DNA of 64,000 bases, from contig NZ_JAVHUY010000005.1 in assembly GCF_031085175.1 (NCBI RefSeq), positions 62,001 to 126,000 on the forward strand. Reading direction: 5' to 3'. Both the position numbers and the translations under genes were made by a program. Below the pieces are notes generated by a model. It worked only from the letters and a program-made list of their open reading frames with translations. It was not told where the DNA came from and did not search any database. Source of the DNA: Phytohabitans maris. Lineage in GTDB: Bacteria > Actinomycetota > Actinomycetes > Mycobacteriales > Micromonosporaceae. Each line of letters starts with the position of its first letter. Position 1 is the first letter of the stretch. Shown here piece after piece: positions 38,307-48,402 of the stretch.

Positions 38307-38673
38307 GCTGAAGAAGCGTGCTCGCGGGCGGTGGGCTCTGGCCCTGGACGTCACGGTTATCGGACAAATCGTCAGAAGGCGCCCATCTGGGTCCATGCCT
38401 TGCGCCGACGCACATGCGCATAGACGGGGCAGCTCGACAGCTCCGCGAATTTGTCGACCGACCACGACGCGGGCCGAGCGCGCTCAGCACCGTCGCTGCC
38501 CTGATTGTCCGGAGCGCTCCCGCCGGAGGCGAAGTGGGGTAACCGCGACCAAACGCGGAGGGTGAGGCCGCGGGAGCGACGGTCTGGACCACGGCGGACG
38601 TCGCGGTAGCCCAATGTGTTGGGAATAGATCCGCGGACCGCGCCCGGGCATGCGGGGCGGGCTGAAGGCCGCG

Positions 38674-39444
38674 TCAGCGGAGGCTGCGGAGCTTGGGCGC
38701 GACCGAGGCGGCCGCGGCGCGGTCGAGGAGCCAGAGGGTGCGCTCGACGCCCTGCACGCCGGAGGCGGGCACCTGCACGGGGCCGCCGCCGGCCATGGCC
38801 ATGCCCACCGCATTGGCCTTCTCCGGGCCGGCGGCCATCAGCCAGACCTCCTCGGCCGTGTTGATGGTCGGGAGGGTCAGGGTGATCCGGACCGGCGGGG
38901 GCTTGGGCGAGCCGCGGACGGCGCTGACCACGCGGGCCTCGTACGCGGCCGGGTGCTCCGGGAAGATCGACGCCACGTGCCCGTCCTCACCCACGCCGAG
39001 CATCAGCACGTCGAAGTGGGGGAGTTGGGCGGTGCCGGGCTTGGCGGCGGCGGCGAGCGCCTCGGCGTACCGGGCGGCGGCCGCCTCCGGGTCGTTGCCG
39101 TCGGGGCCGTCCGAGGGTGGCATCGGGTGGACCCGCGCCGGGTCGAGCGGGAGCGCCTCCAGCAGCGCCTCGCGGGCCTGGGTCTCGTTGCGGTCCGGGT
39201 CGCCGGAGGGCAGGAAGCGCTCGTCGCCCCACCACACGTCGACCCGCGACCAGTCCACGGCGTCGCGGGCTGGCAGGTCGCGGACGGCCTCGTAGACCGC
39301 CGCGGCGATCCTGCCGCCGGTCAGCACCACGCCGGCGAAGCCCCGGGCGGCCTGCGCGTCGATGAGCTTGACGACCAGGCGGGCCGCGGCGGCCTGGGCG
39401 AGCACCTTGGCGTCCGAGTGGACGACGACGTTGGTCTCACCCAT
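38674..39444 (-). CDS. pgl: 6-Phosphogluconolactonase
   Basis: Pgl (256 residues) hydrolyses 6-phosphogluconolactone, the second step of the oxidative pentose phosphate pathway. ATG 39444 begins MGETNVVVHSDAKVLAQ. Motifs are VVLTGGRIAAAVYEAV (residues about 40-55), VDVWWGDERFLPSGDPDRNE (about 67, the DERF signature) and LMLGVGEDGHVASIFPEHPA (about 146, GxDGHxAS). The start overlaps the opcA end by 8 nt, so it is coupled to opcA. It is the last gene of the pentose phosphate operon, followed by repeat R5. Confidence 0.94.
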   Translation of the reverse strand: MGETNVVVHSDAKVLAQAAAARLVVKLIDAQAARGFAGVVLTGGRIAAAVYEAVRDLPARDAVDWSRVDVWWGDERFLPSGDPDRNETQAREALLEALPLDPARVHPMPPSDGPDGNDPEAAAARYAEALAAAAKPGTAQLPHFDVLMLGVGEDGHVASIFPEHPAAYEARVVSAVRGSPKPPPVRITLTLPTINTAEEVWLMAAGPEKANAVGMAMAGGGPVQVPASGVQGVERTLWLLDRAAAASVAPKLRSLR

Positions 39445-40474
39445 CGGTGGAACCCCCCTCCGGCGTACTGGCGGCGGGTGCCGGTGCCGGGGTGGCGACC
39501 GGGGTACGGGACGCGAGCACCGGGTCCTTCCAGATGTGCACCCGCTTGTGCGGGCGACCGTCCAGATCGGACACACCGGCGTACGCGCTCAGCGCCTCGG
39601 CGTAGATCTGGTCCGAGTCGAGCCGGCGCAGCTCCTCCGCGAGCTCCTCGCCGGTGGGGCGGCGGACCAGCGGCAGGTTGCGCTCGGCGTGGCCGGTACG
39701 GGCGAACGTGGCCATGCTGTCCTCGCGGGTCAGCGTGAGCACCTCACCGTTCGCGCACTGGAGCGATACCGAGCGCATGCGCGGGAAGTCGGCCGTCGCC
39801 TCCAGCCTCGGCTGGATGCCCAGCCGCGCGGCGAGCCAGCCGCTCATCAGCGCCGCCGTCGGGTCGGACGCGGGCGCCACGATCGTCGCCCCGGTGACCT
39901 TCGTGTCGAGCGTGTCGAACGCCCCGGCCAGCAGCGTGCGCCACGGGGTGATGCGGGTCCACGCCAGGTCGGTGTCGCCCGGCGCGTAGTCGGCGGCCCG
40001 CTGCCGCAGCGCCGAGATCCGGTCGTCGGCCTGCCCGGTGTCGGTGATCCGCCGGTCGGCCACGACGCCGAGGAAGTCGTTGGCGATCAGCTCCGGCGGC
40101 TCGCCGTGCCACCAGGTGACCACCGGCACGTCCGGTACGAGCAGCGGCATCACCACCGACTCGGCGTGCAGGGCCAGCCGGCCGTACATCCGCATGACCA
40201 CCGCCTCGCACGGCCCCAGCCGCCCGCCGACCACGATCTCGGCGTCGAGGCGGTTGATCGGGCGCTCGAAGTCGGAGCGGACCACCATCAGCAGGCGGCA
40301 CGGGTGCTGGGAGGTGGCGATCGTGGCGGCCGCCTCCGCCTCGCGCACCCGCTTTTCGTCGACCACGACGATGAGCGACAGCGCCATGCCGCTGGCGACG
40401 CCGCCGGCGCTGCGCCGCTCCGCCGCGAGCGCCTTGACGACCTCGTTACCCGTGGTGTCCCACAACCCGATCAT
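39437..40474 (-). CDS. opcA: Glucose-6-phosphate dehydrogenase assembly protein OpcA
   Basis: OpcA (345 residues) is an activator or assembly factor of glucose-6-phosphate dehydrogenase in cyanobacteria and actinobacteria. It begins MIGLWDTTGNEVVKALAAER, shows LSLIVVVDEKRV, HPCRLLMVVRSD, LGPCEAVVMRMYGRLALHAE, the strongly conserved PDVPVVTWWHGEPPELIAND (about residue 112) and DLAWTRITPWRTLLAGAFD (about 168). A Pro/Ala-rich tail ends the protein. It directly follows zwf with no gap, which agrees with its role. Confidence 0.94.
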   Translation of the reverse strand: MIGLWDTTGNEVVKALAAERRSAGGVASGMALSLIVVVDEKRVREAEAAATIATSQHPCRLLMVVRSDFERPINRLDAEIVVGGRLGPCEAVVMRMYGRLALHAESVVMPLLVPDVPVVTWWHGEPPELIANDFLGVVADRRITDTGQADDRISALRQRAADYAPGDTDLAWTRITPWRTLLAGAFDTLDTKVTGATIVAPASDPTAALMSGWLAARLGIQPRLEATADFPRMRSVSLQCANGEVLTLTREDSMATFARTGHAERNLPLVRRPTGEELAEELRRLDSDQIYAEALSAYAGVSDLDGRPHKRVHIWKDPVLASRTPVATPAPAPAASTPEGGSTDG

Positions 40475-41992
40475 CTATGCACGCCTCCAGTGACGGCCCT
40501 CGCGGGCCAGCATCTCGTCGGCCGCGCGCGGCCCCCACTCGCCGGACCGGTACGGCTCCGGCTTGGTGCCCTGCCACGCCTCTTCCATCGGGTCGATGAC
40601 CTGCCAGCTCTGCTCGACCTCGGCCGCGTCCGGGAAGAGCGTGCGGTCGCCGATCAGCACGTCGAGGACCAGCCGCTCGTACGCCTCCGGGCTCTGCTCG
40701 GTGAACGCCTCGCCGTACTGGAAGTCCATCGCGATGTCGCGCAGCTCCATCGTGGTGCCGGGCACCTTGGAACCGAACTTGAGCACCACGCCCTCGTCCG
40801 GCTGCACCCGGATCACCAGCTGGTTGTGCCCCAGCGCCTCGACGTCGGTCGGGTTGAACGGCAGGTGCGGCGCCTTCTTGAACAGCACCGCCACCTCGGT
40901 GACCCGCCGCGGCAGCCGCTTGCCGGCCCGGATGTAGAACGGGACGCCGGCCCAGCGCCGGTTTTGGATGCCGAGCCGGACCGCCACGTACGTCTCCGTG
41001 GTCGAGTCTTCCGGCACGCCCTCCTCGTCCAGGTACCCCTTGGCCCGCTCGCCGGCCACCCAGCCCTGCAGGTACTGCCCGCGCACCGAGCCCTCGTGGA
41101 TGTCCTTGGGCAGGCTGATCGCGCGGAGCACCTTGAGCTTTTCCGCCCGGATCTCCGACGCGTCGAAGCTCGTCGGCTCCTCCATCGCGACCAGCGCGAG
41201 CAGCTGGAGCAGGTGGTTTTGCAGCACGTCGCGGGCGGTGCCGGTGGCGTCGTAGAAGCCGGCCCGGGTGCCGATGCCCACGTCCTCGGCCATCGTGATC
41301 TGCACCGAGTCGACGTACTTCGAGTTCCACACCGGCTCGAACAGGGAGTTGGCGAAGCGCAGAGCCATGATGTTCTGCACCGTCTCCTTGCCCAGGTAGT
41401 GGTCGATGCGGAACACGTCCTGCCCGGTGAAGACGTCGTCGACCAGGTCGTTGAGCGCCTTGGCCGAGGAGAGGTCGGTGCCGAACGGCTTCTCCACCAC
41501 CACCCGCCGCCAGCCGCCGCACTTTTCGTTGTCGGCCATGCCGGTGCGGGCGAGCTGCTTGAGCACGGTCGGGAAGGCCGCCGGGGGGATGGAGAAGTAG
41601 AACGCCGCGTTGCCGCCGATGCCGTGCGTGTCGCGCAGCTCGTCGAGCGTGCGGTCGAGCGTGTCGAACGCCGCGTCGTCGTCGAACGCGCCGCCGACGA
41701 ACTTCAGGTTGCCGGCCAGCCGCGCCCACACCTCCTCGCGCCACGGGGTGCGCGCGTGCGCCTTCGCGTGCTCGTACGCCATCTGCTCGAACGTGCCGTG
41801 GTCCCAGTCGCGGCGGGCGAAGCCGAGCACCACGAAACCGGGCGGCAGCAGCCCGCGGTTGGCCAGGTCGTAGACGGCCGGCAGGAGCTTCTTGCGAGCC
41901 AGGTCGCCGGTCACCCCGAAGATCACCAGAGCGCAGGGCTCGGGGATCCGCGGCAGCCGCCGGTCCTGGGGATCGCGCAACGGATTACCCAC
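40475..41992 (-). CDS. zwf: Glucose-6-phosphate 1-dehydrogenase
   Basis: Zwf (505 residues) oxidises glucose 6-phosphate with NADP, feeding the oxidative pentose phosphate pathway. The cofactor motif is LVIFGVTGDLARKKLLPAVY (residues about 22-41), the catalytic site RIDHYLGKETVQNIMALRFA (about 190, RIDHYLGK signature) and YIRAGKRLPRRVTEVAV follows near 340. GTG 41992 is preceded by AAAGGA, which overlaps the pgi stop. Length is typical (about 490-515). Its stop abuts the opcA start. Confidence 0.96.
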   Translation of the reverse strand: MGNPLRDPQDRRLPRIPEPCALVIFGVTGDLARKKLLPAVYDLANRGLLPPGFVVLGFARRDWDHGTFEQMAYEHAKAHARTPWREEVWARLAGNLKFVGGAFDDDAAFDTLDRTLDELRDTHGIGGNAAFYFSIPPAAFPTVLKQLARTGMADNEKCGGWRRVVVEKPFGTDLSSAKALNDLVDDVFTGQDVFRIDHYLGKETVQNIMALRFANSLFEPVWNSKYVDSVQITMAEDVGIGTRAGFYDATGTARDVLQNHLLQLLALVAMEEPTSFDASEIRAEKLKVLRAISLPKDIHEGSVRGQYLQGWVAGERAKGYLDEEGVPEDSTTETYVAVRLGIQNRRWAGVPFYIRAGKRLPRRVTEVAVLFKKAPHLPFNPTDVEALGHNQLVIRVQPDEGVVLKFGSKVPGTTMELRDIAMDFQYGEAFTEQSPEAYERLVLDVLIGDRTLFPDAAEVEQSWQVIDPMEEAWQGTKPEPYRSGEWGPRAADEMLAREGRHWRRA

Positions 41993-42004
41993 AGGACTAT
42001 CCTT

Positions 42005-43618
42005 TCAGTTCCCCAGGGACCGGGCAGCGTCCAGTAGCTGAACGATGCCCGACGCCCGGTCCGTCAGGTGGAGGCGTACCACCGGGCGCCCGCGGCGCGT
42101 CAGCGCCTGCCGGTCACCCGCGGCCTGCGCGGCCTGGAGCTGGCCGAACGTGTACGGCCGTCCGGGCACCGCCAGGTCGCTGGCGACCGCGCCGGTGATC
42201 TGGAGGAAGGCGCCGAGCGGCGGCCCGTCCTTGTGGTAGAGGGACGTGGAGTGCAGAAACCTCGGTCCCCAGCCGAACGTGACCGGCCGGCGGGCGATCG
42301 CGGCGAGGATCGGCCGCAGCAGCGCGGCGTCGGTGTCGGCGTCGCGGTCGAGGTAGGCCATCACCGCGACGTACCCGTGCGGCCGGGCATCGAGGAGGAC
42401 GGCGCTGAGCGCCCCGGCGAGCGTCGAGGTGCTGGTGCCGTAGACCTCGATCGCGCCCTCGACGAACGACGGCTCCTCGGCCGGCGGGCCCTGCGCGAGG
42501 ATCGCCGCCGCGTTGTCTTTGGACTCGCTCTTGCTGGGCATGCCGAGCGGGTCGACGCCGATCACCCGGCCGGCCAGCGCGGTGGCGAACTCCCAGGTCA
42601 GAAACTGGGCGCCGAGCGGGCCGTTGACCGCCACGTCGGGATGCACGCCGCCGCCGGGCACCGCGCCGGCCGGCAGCGAGCCGCCCAGCGTCACGGTGAG
42701 CACGTCGGGGCCGTCGACCGGGGCCCCCGGCGACTCGAGCACCACCGGCAGCATGCCGGTGCCCTCCTTGCCGGTGGACTCGGCGAGCAACTGCTCGGCC
42801 CACTCGTCGAGGCCGACGATGCCGGTCCCGTCCGGTACCAGGGCGATCTTGTCTTTGCCGGCGGTCGTCGCCGCGCCGAGCGCGGCGCCCAGCGCCAGCG
42901 CGGGGTTGTCACCCCCCGCGGAGAGCGCCGGCAGCAGCTCCTCGGCCTGGTCGAGCAGCTCGGCCACGTCGACACCGGCGAGAGCCGCGGGTACGAGGCC
43001 GAACGCGGTCAGCGCCGCGTAGCGTCCGCCGACCTCGGGGTCGGCGAGCACCACCGTCGCGCCCATCTCGCGGGCGGCCTCCTCCAGCGGGGAGCCGGGG
43101 TCGGTCACGATCACGAAGTGCCGCCCCGCCTCGGCCGGGGTGAGCCCGGCGTCGAGGAACGCGCCGAAGTAAGCCCGGCGGACGCTGTCGGTCTCGATCG
43201 TGGTGCCGGACTTGCTGGACACGACCACGACCGTGCGGTCGAGCCGGTCGGCGATGGCCCGGCCGATCTGTCCCGGGTCGGTGGTGTCGAGCACGGTCAG
43301 CGGCCGGCCGAGCGTACGGGCGATCACCTCGGCGGCGAACGACGAGCCGCCCATCCCGGCGAGCACCACGCGGTCGAGGTCGCCCAGCTCCGCCTTCAGC
43401 TCGGCGAGCAGCGGGAGCAGCGCGCGGCTGCGCCGGTGGGTGTCGATCCAGCCCAGCCGGATCTTGGCCTCGGCCTCCGCGTCCGGACCCCACAGCGTGG
43501 GGTCCTTGCGCGCGAGGAGCCCCGGGACCCCGTCTCTGACGAGGGCCGCCCGGGCCGCGGAGCCGACGGCGTCCGCGCCCCAGACGGCGAGTCCCGCGGC
43601 CGCCTCGACTTCACGCAT
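42005..43618 (-). CDS. pgi: Glucose-6-phosphate isomerase (actinobacterial long type)
   Basis: Pgi (537 residues) interconverts glucose 6-phosphate and fructose 6-phosphate. The SIS fold shows [20 protein letters not shown] (residues about 85-104), [20 protein letters not shown] (about 132, SKSGTT phosphate loop), [20 protein letters not shown] (about 262) and [19 protein letters not shown] near 475 (lysine of the active site). Sequence is of the divergent type found with transaldolase in Streptomyces and Micromonospora. ATG 43618 lies within the tal end (overlap 8 nt); ATG 43627 in frame is the alternative. Confidence 0.92.
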   Translation of the reverse strand: MREVEAAAGLAVWGADAVGSAARAALVRDGVPGLLARKDPTLWGPDAEAEAKIRLGWIDTHRRSRALLPLLAELKAELGDLDRVVLAGMGGSSFAAEVIARTLGRPLTVLDTTDPGQIGRAIADRLDRTVVVVSSKSGTTIETDSVRRAYFGAFLDAGLTPAEAGRHFVIVTDPGSPLEEAAREMGATVVLADPEVGGRYAALTAFGLVPAALAGVDVAELLDQAEELLPALSAGGDNPALALGAALGAATTAGKDKIALVPDGTGIVGLDEWAEQLLAESTGKEGTGMLPVVLESPGAPVDGPDVLTVTLGGSLPAGAVPGGGVHPDVAVNGPLGAQFLTWEFATALAGRVIGVDPLGMPSKSESKDNAAAILAQGPPAEEPSFVEGAIEVYGTSTSTLAGALSAVLLDARPHGYVAVMAYLDRDADTDAALLRPILAAIARRPVTFGWGPRFLHSTSLYHKDGPPLGAFLQITGAVASDLAVPGRPYTFGQLQAAQAAGDRQALTRRGRPVVRLHLTDRASGIVQLLDAARSLGN

Positions 43619-44723
43619 TGGTGGCATTGGAAAGCTGGTTCTCCACGGTCTGCAACAGCTCCAGCCAGCTCGCCTCGAACTTCTCCACGCCCTCGCGCTC
43701 CAGCGTATCGACCACGTCGTCGTACTCGATGCCGAGCTTGGCCAGGTCGTCGAGCACCTTGCGGGCGTCGGCGTACCTGCCGGTCACCGTGTCACCGCGG
43801 GTCTCGCCGTGGTCGGCGTACGCGTGGATGGTCGGCTCGGGCATCGTGTTGACGACACCGGGTGCGATGAGCTCCTCGACGTAGATGACGTCCCGGAAGT
43901 CCGGGTTCTTGGTCGAGGTGGATGCCCACAGTGGACGCTGCGGGTGCGCCCCCGCGTCGGCCAGCGCCTGCCAGCGGTTGGAGCTGAAGACCTCGGCGTA
44001 CCGCTCGTACGCCAGCTGGGCGTTGGCGATCGCCGCCTTGCCCTTGAGCGCCTTGGCCTCCTCCGAGCCGATCTTGTCGAGGCGCTTGTCGACCTCGGTG
44101 TCCACACGGGACACGAAGAACGACGCCACCGAACCGATCCGGGTCAGGTCGTGGCCGTTCGCCTTCGCCTGCTCCAGGCCGGCCAGGAACGCGTCCATCA
44201 CCTCGGCGTACCGCTGGAGCGAGAAGATCAGCGTCACGTTGACGCTGATGCCCTGGGCGAGCGTCGCGGTGATCGCCGGCAGCCCGGCCCGGGTCGCCGG
44301 GATCTTGATGAACAGGTTGGGGCGGTCGACCAGCCACCACAGTGACTTGGCCTCCGCGATGGTCTTCTCGGTCTCGTGCGCCAGGCGCGGGTCGACCTCG
44401 ATCGACACCCGGCCGTCGACGCCCGCGGACGCCTCGTACGCCGGCTTCATCACGTCGGCCGCCCACCGCACGTCGTACGTGGTCAGCATGCGTACCGCCT
44501 CCTCGACGGTGACCCCGCGCAGGGCGAGGTCGCGCAGCTGGCCGTCGTACGAGGAGGCGTCGCTGAGCGCCTTCGCGAAGATGGTCGGGTTGGTCGTCAC
44601 GCCCACCACGTGCTTCTCGCGGCGCAGCTGGTCGAGTCCGCCGGACTCCAGCCGCGGCCGGGACAGGTCGTCGAGCCATACCGCCACACCGGCGGCCGAC
44701 AGCTCACCAAGCCGGTCAGTCAT
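43611..44723 (-). CDS. tal: Transaldolase
   Basis: Transaldolase (370 residues) moves a dihydroxyacetone unit between sugar phosphates in the non-oxidative pentose phosphate pathway. Motifs are [37 protein letters not shown] (residues about 40-56), [36 protein letters not shown] (Schiff-base Lys in IKIPAT), INVTLIFS-like [12 protein letters not shown] and [20 protein letters not shown] 44723 is preceded by GGGAGA; a TTG at 44732 is the alternative. It lies between tkt and pgi on the same strand. Confidence 0.95.
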   Translation of the reverse strand: MTDRLGELSAAGVAVWLDDLSRPRLESGGLDQLRREKHVVGVTTNPTIFAKALSDASSYDGQLRDLALRGVTVEEAVRMLTTYDVRWAADVMKPAYEASAGVDGRVSIEVDPRLAHETEKTIAEAKSLWWLVDRPNLFIKIPATRAGLPAITATLAQGISVNVTLIFSLQRYAEVMDAFLAGLEQAKANGHDLTRIGSVASFFVSRVDTEVDKRLDKIGSEEAKALKGKAAIANAQLAYERYAEVFSSNRWQALADAGAHPQRPLWASTSTKNPDFRDVIYVEELIAPGVVNTMPEPTIHAYADHGETRGDTVTGRYADARKVLDDLAKLGIEYDDVVDTLEREGVEKFEASWLELLQTVENQLSNATNA

Positions 44724-44753
44724 GAGTATCAATCTCCCTCAGTTCCCGTGTGC

Positions 44754-46886
44754 TTAGTTTCCGGTCGTGGAGCCAGTGATCTCGCCGACCCGGGCGAGCG
44801 ACGCGTGCGCGGCGGCCACCACGCGGTCGGCGGTGAAGCCGAACTGCTCGAACAGCACCGTGTACGGCGCGCTCGCCCCGTAGTGCTCGATGCTCACGGT
44901 CTCGCCGCAGTCACCGACCAGGTCGCGCCAGGACATCGCCACCGCGGCCTCGACGCTGACCCGCGCCCGTACCCCGCGCGGGATGACCGACTCGCGGTAG
45001 GCCTCGTCCTGCTCGCGGTACCACTCCTGGCAGGGCATCGAGACCACGCGGGTGGGCGTGCCGTCGGCCTCCAGCCGCTCCCGGGCGGTGAGCGCGAGCT
45101 GCACCTCCGAGCCGCTGGCGATGATGATCACCCGCGGCTGGCCGCCGGAGGCGTCGGCGAGCGTGTACCCACCCTTGGCGACGCCCTCGGCGCCGGCCAG
45201 CTGGGTGCGGTCGACGGTCGGCACCGCCTGCCGGGTCAGCGCCAGCGCGGTCGGGCGGTCGGTGTGCTCCAGCGCCAGCCGCCACGCCCACGCGGTCTCG
45301 TTGGCGTCGGCCGGGCGGACCACGTCGAGGCCGGGGATCGCGCGCAGCGCCGAGAGGTGCTCGATCGGCTGGTGCGTCGGGCCGTCTTCGCCGAGGCCGA
45401 TCGAGTCGTGCGTCCAGACGTAGATGGCCGGCAGCTTCATCAGCGCGGCCAGCCGCACCGAGGGGCGCATGTAGTCGCTGAAGACCAGGAACGTGCCGCC
45501 GTACGGCCGGGTGCCGCCGTGCAGCAGGATGCCGTTGAGGATCGCGCCCATCGCGTGCTCGCGGATGCCGAAGTGCAGCGTGCGGCCGTAGACGTCGCCG
45601 GGGAACTCCTTGGTGGCGTGCTCCGGCGGCACGAACGACGGCTCGCCCTTCATCGTCGTGTTGTTGCTCTCCGCGAGGTCGGCCGAGCCGCCCCACAGCT
45701 CCGGGAGGACCGGTGCGAGCGCCGAGAGGATCTTGCCGGAGGCGGCCCGGGTCGCGACCCCCTTGGCGTCCGCCGGAAACTCCGGCAGCGCCTCGGTCCA
45801 GCCGTCCGGCAGCGAACGGGTGGCGAGCCGGTCGAAGAGGGCCTTGCGCTCGGGGTTGGCGGCCGCCCACGCGTCGAAGCCGGACTGCCAGGAGGCGTGC
45901 GCGGCCCGGCCGCGGTCGACCACCTCGCGGGCGTGGGCGAGCACCTTCTCGTCCACGGCGAACGACTGCGCCGGGTCGAAGCCGAGCAGCTTCTTGGTCG
46001 CGGCGACCTCTTCGGCGCCGAGGGCCGAGCCGTGCGACTTGCCGGTGTTCTGCTTGTTGGGGGCCGGCCAGGCGATGATCGTGCGGAGCGCGATGAACGA
46101 CGGGCGCTCGGTCTCCGCCCGGGCCGCCTCGAACGCGGCGAACAGCGCCTGCACGTCTTCGTGGTACTCACCCTCGTCGGCGTGGTGGCCGGCCCGCCAG
46201 TCGACGGTCTGCACATGCCAGCCGTACGCCTCGTACCGCTTGGCGATGTCTTCGCTCTTGGCGATCCGGGTGTCGTCTTCGATCGAGATCTCGTTGTCGT
46301 CCCAGAGCAGGATGAGGTTGCCCAGCTTCTGGTGCCCGGCGAGCGCGCTCGCCTCGTGGCTGATGCCCTCTTCGAGGTCGCCGTCCGAGGCGAAGGCCCA
46401 GATGTGGTGGTCGAACGGGGACTGCCCCGGCTCCGCCTCCGGGTCGTACAGGCCCCGCTCGCGCCGCGCGGCGAACGCCATGCCGACCGCGTTGCCGACG
46501 CCCTGACCCAGCGGGCCGGTGGTGGTCTCGACACCGACCGTGTGCCCGTGCTCGGGGTGACCCGGCGTGAGGGAGCCCCACTGCCGCAGTGACTTGAGGT
46601 CGTCGAGGCTCAGCCCGTAGCCGCTTAGGTACAGCTGGATGTAGAGGGTGAGGCTGGAGTGCCCCATGGACAGGACGAAGCGGTCCCGGCCCGGCCACTG
46701 TGGATCCGTCGGATCGTGCCGCAGCAGCTTGTTGAACAGCAGGTACGCCGCCGGTGCCAGGCTCATCGCGGTGCCGGGGTGGCCGTTGCCGGCCTTTTCC
46801 ACGGCGTCCATGGCCAGGACCCGTACGGTGTCGACCGCTTTGCGGTCGAGCTCAGACCAGGGTAGTGAGGCTTCGTTCGCGGTCAC
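44754..46886 (-). CDS. tkt: Transketolase
   Basis: Transketolase (710 residues from GTG 46886) transfers two-carbon units with thiamine diphosphate. It shows KAGNGHPGTAMSLAPAAYLL (residues about 31-50), the ThDP-binding AFASDGDLEEGISHEASAL (about 155), WDDNEISIEDDT, and the central pyrimidine domain FGIREHAMGAILNGILL (about 425) and WTHDSIGLGEDGPTHQPIEHL. GAGGAG lies 8 bases before GTG 46886; an ATG at 46913 would add nine unlikely residues and disrupt that spacing. It heads the pentose phosphate operon and diverges from ctaB across 288 bp. It also supplies sedoheptulose 7-phosphate, the precursor of heptose. Confidence 0.96.
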   Translation of the reverse strand: MTANEASLPWSELDRKAVDTVRVLAMDAVEKAGNGHPGTAMSLAPAAYLLFNKLLRHDPTDPQWPGRDRFVLSMGHSSLTLYIQLYLSGYGLSLDDLKSLRQWGSLTPGHPEHGHTVGVETTTGPLGQGVGNAVGMAFAARRERGLYDPEAEPGQSPFDHHIWAFASDGDLEEGISHEASALAGHQKLGNLILLWDDNEISIEDDTRIAKSEDIAKRYEAYGWHVQTVDWRAGHHADEGEYHEDVQALFAAFEAARAETERPSFIALRTIIAWPAPNKQNTGKSHGSALGAEEVAATKKLLGFDPAQSFAVDEKVLAHAREVVDRGRAAHASWQSGFDAWAAANPERKALFDRLATRSLPDGWTEALPEFPADAKGVATRAASGKILSALAPVLPELWGGSADLAESNNTTMKGEPSFVPPEHATKEFPGDVYGRTLHFGIREHAMGAILNGILLHGGTRPYGGTFLVFSDYMRPSVRLAALMKLPAIYVWTHDSIGLGEDGPTHQPIEHLSALRAIPGLDVVRPADANETAWAWRLALEHTDRPTALALTRQAVPTVDRTQLAGAEGVAKGGYTLADASGGQPRVIIIASGSEVQLALTARERLEADGTPTRVVSMPCQEWYREQDEAYRESVIPRGVRARVSVEAAVAMSWRDLVGDCGETVSIEHYGASAPYTVLFEQFGFTADRVVAAAHASLARVGEITGSTTGN

Positions 46887-47011
46887 GGTGTGTGCTCCTC
46901 GGCAATGCGGCAACCCTCTTGCGATGACCCTATCTACCCGTGCTAAACGTGCGCGGGGTGACCGGCCGACGCGTGGGACAACAAGCTGTGACCGGCGGCA
47001 CGCTCCGGTAT

Positions 47012-47050
47012 GTCTACGTGTGGTCGTGGCGTCTATCTACGTGGGGTCGT
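47012..47050. promoter_or_regulatory. Direct repeats between tkt and ctaB
   Basis: TCTACGTGTGGTCGT (from 47013) and TCTACGTGGGGTCGT (from 47036) differ at one position and lie 23 bp apart, about two helical turns. They sit in the divergent tkt-ctaB region, about 125 bp before the ctaB start, and could bind a dimeric regulator. Regulator unknown. Confidence 0.4.
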
Positions 47051-47174
47051 AGTAGGTGGCGTTCTGCCAGCGCGTACCCTGTCGGACGGCGCGTTGACCT
47101 TGCCGGATCGCCGCGTCGCCGAGCCGCCTCGCAGGCGCGCGCGCCGCGCCGACGCCCGGAAGGTGACCCACCAC

Positions 47175-48164
47175 GTGAGTACGATCACCGAGCGCCCCCA
47201 TCCACCGGCCACCGCCCGGCCGCTGGTGCCGGTCGCCCCGCGCGACCTGGTTCCGCCCCGGCAGCGCGTGGGCGCGGGCGACGTGGCCGCCGTGATCAAG
47301 GCGTACGTGGCGCTGACCAAGCCGCGCATCGTCGAGCTGCTGCTGGTGACCACCGTGCCGGCGATGATGCTCGCGGCCGGCGGCGTCCCGTCGCTGTGGC
47401 TGATGGCCGTGGTGCTGGTCGGCGGCTCCCTCGCGGCCGGCGCGGCGAACGCGCTCAACTGCTACATCGACCGCGACATCGACCAGGTCATGAAGCGCAC
47501 GTCCCGGCGCCCGCTGCCGGCGCACCGGGTCTCGCCGCGCAGCGCGCTCGCGTTCGGCCTCGTGCTGGGCGTGGTGTCGGTGGCGCTGATGGCCGCGTTC
47601 ACCAACTGGCTGGCCACCGGGCTCACGCTCGCGGCGATCGTCTACTACGACGTGGTCTACACGCTGTGGCTCAAGCGCAGCACCCCGGCGAACACGTTCT
47701 GGGGCGGGGTCTGCGGCGCGGCGCCGGTGCTGATCGGCTGGGCCGCGGTGACCGGCGGGCTCTCCGCCACCGCGTGGGGCCTGTTCGCCGTCGTGTTCTT
47801 CTGGCAGATGCCGCACTTCTACGCGCTCGCCATCCGGTTCAAGGCCGACTACGCCCGCGCCGGCATCCCGATGCTGCCGGTGGTCGCCTCGCAGCGCCGG
47901 GTCAACGTGGAGATCCTGCTCTTCAGCTGGCTCACCGTGGCCGCCTCGGTCGCGGTGTGGCCGCTGGGGCGCGACGCGCTCGGCCTCAGCCCGATCTACG
48001 GGCTGACCGCGCTGGTCACCGGCGTGCTGCTGCTGCGCGAGGCGCACGCGCTGGTCGGCCGGGCCCGGCGGGGCGAGCAGATGCGCCCGATGCGGCTGTT
48101 CCACTGGACCATCACGTACCTGACGATTCTCTTCGTCGCGGTCGCCGCCGACGCATTGGTCTGA
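47175..48164 (+). CDS. ctaB: Heme O synthase (protoheme IX farnesyltransferase)
   Basis: CtaB (329 residues) farnesylates heme B to heme O for cytochrome oxidase. It is an integral UbiA-family protein with about eight membrane helices. The prenyl-diphosphate motif [18 protein letters not shown] (residues about 92-109, NxxxDxxxD) and the second motif [20 protein letters not shown] (about 210) are clear, and [19 protein letters not shown] marks the first helix. GTG 47175 has GGAAGGTG ten bases upstream. Its partner ctaA (heme A synthase) lies 5 kb further right on the same strand. Confidence 0.94.
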   Translation: MSTITERPHPPATARPLVPVAPRDLVPPRQRVGAGDVAAVIKAYVALTKPRIVELLLVTTVPAMMLAAGGVPSLWLMAVVLVGGSLAAGAANALNCYIDRDIDQVMKRTSRRPLPAHRVSPRSALAFGLVLGVVSVALMAAFTNWLATGLTLAAIVYYDVVYTLWLKRSTPANTFWGGVCGAAPVLIGWAAVTGGLSATAWGLFAVVFFWQMPHFYALAIRFKADYARAGIPMLPVVASQRRVNVEILLFSWLTVAASVAVWPLGRDALGLSPIYGLTALVTGVLLLREAHALVGRARRGEQMRPMRLFHWTITYLTILFVAVAADALV

Positions 48165-48255
48165 CGCCTTCGGGTGAATGGCGCGTCCGTTTCGAAGCTT
48201 TCGGTCCGCGAAACGCCGGATTAGTCGCGAGGCTGTTTGAGGCCCGAAATAGTGT

Positions 48256-48309
48256 CCCTTTTGCCCGGACTGATTGGCCTGATTTAGCCTCATAAATCGG
48301 GCAAAAGGG
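48256..48309. repeat. Inverted repeat in an A+T-richer patch after ctaB
   Basis: CCCTTTTGCCCG (48256-48267) and CGGGCAAAAGGG (48298-48309) are perfect 12-bp arms with a 30-nt loop. The surrounding 48200-48360 is visibly richer in A and T than the rest of the window (for example a run of seven A at about 48348). It may be a terminator for ctaB or part of a non-coding element. Confidence 0.5.
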
Positions 48310-48402
48310 CAAGGTTGTCGGGCTTAAACGTCGGGTAATTGGCATCACAAAAAAACGCGAGAGGACCGTCACCCGGCTGTGTGGCTGCTTAGGCTCGGGC
48401 TC

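Larger units (their letters stand above)
37943..38634. repeat. Intergenic element R5 with inverted ends
   Basis: The left end TGATCCTCCGAGGTCT (37944) continues into GAGCTACCGCGATGTCCGCC and GTGGTCCGGACCGCTGCTCC. The right end on the minus strand gives GCGGATCTATTCCC (38634), then GGGCTACCGCGACGTCCGCC and GTGGTCCAGACCGTCGCTCC. These are inverted terminal copies about 690 bp apart. Inside are a half AGATCGTGGTAY hairpin (38188), a complete 21-bp-arm hairpin (38257) and AGCTGTCGAGCTGCCCCGTC on the minus strand, as in R4. It fills the rbpA-pgl space. No gene is convincing. Confidence 0.7.

Noticed and set aside
39362-42037. Plus-strand frame of 891 codons opposite opcA and zwf
   Set aside because: The minus strand encodes OpcA and G6PDH with all signatures; the plus-strand translation has no recognisable domain.
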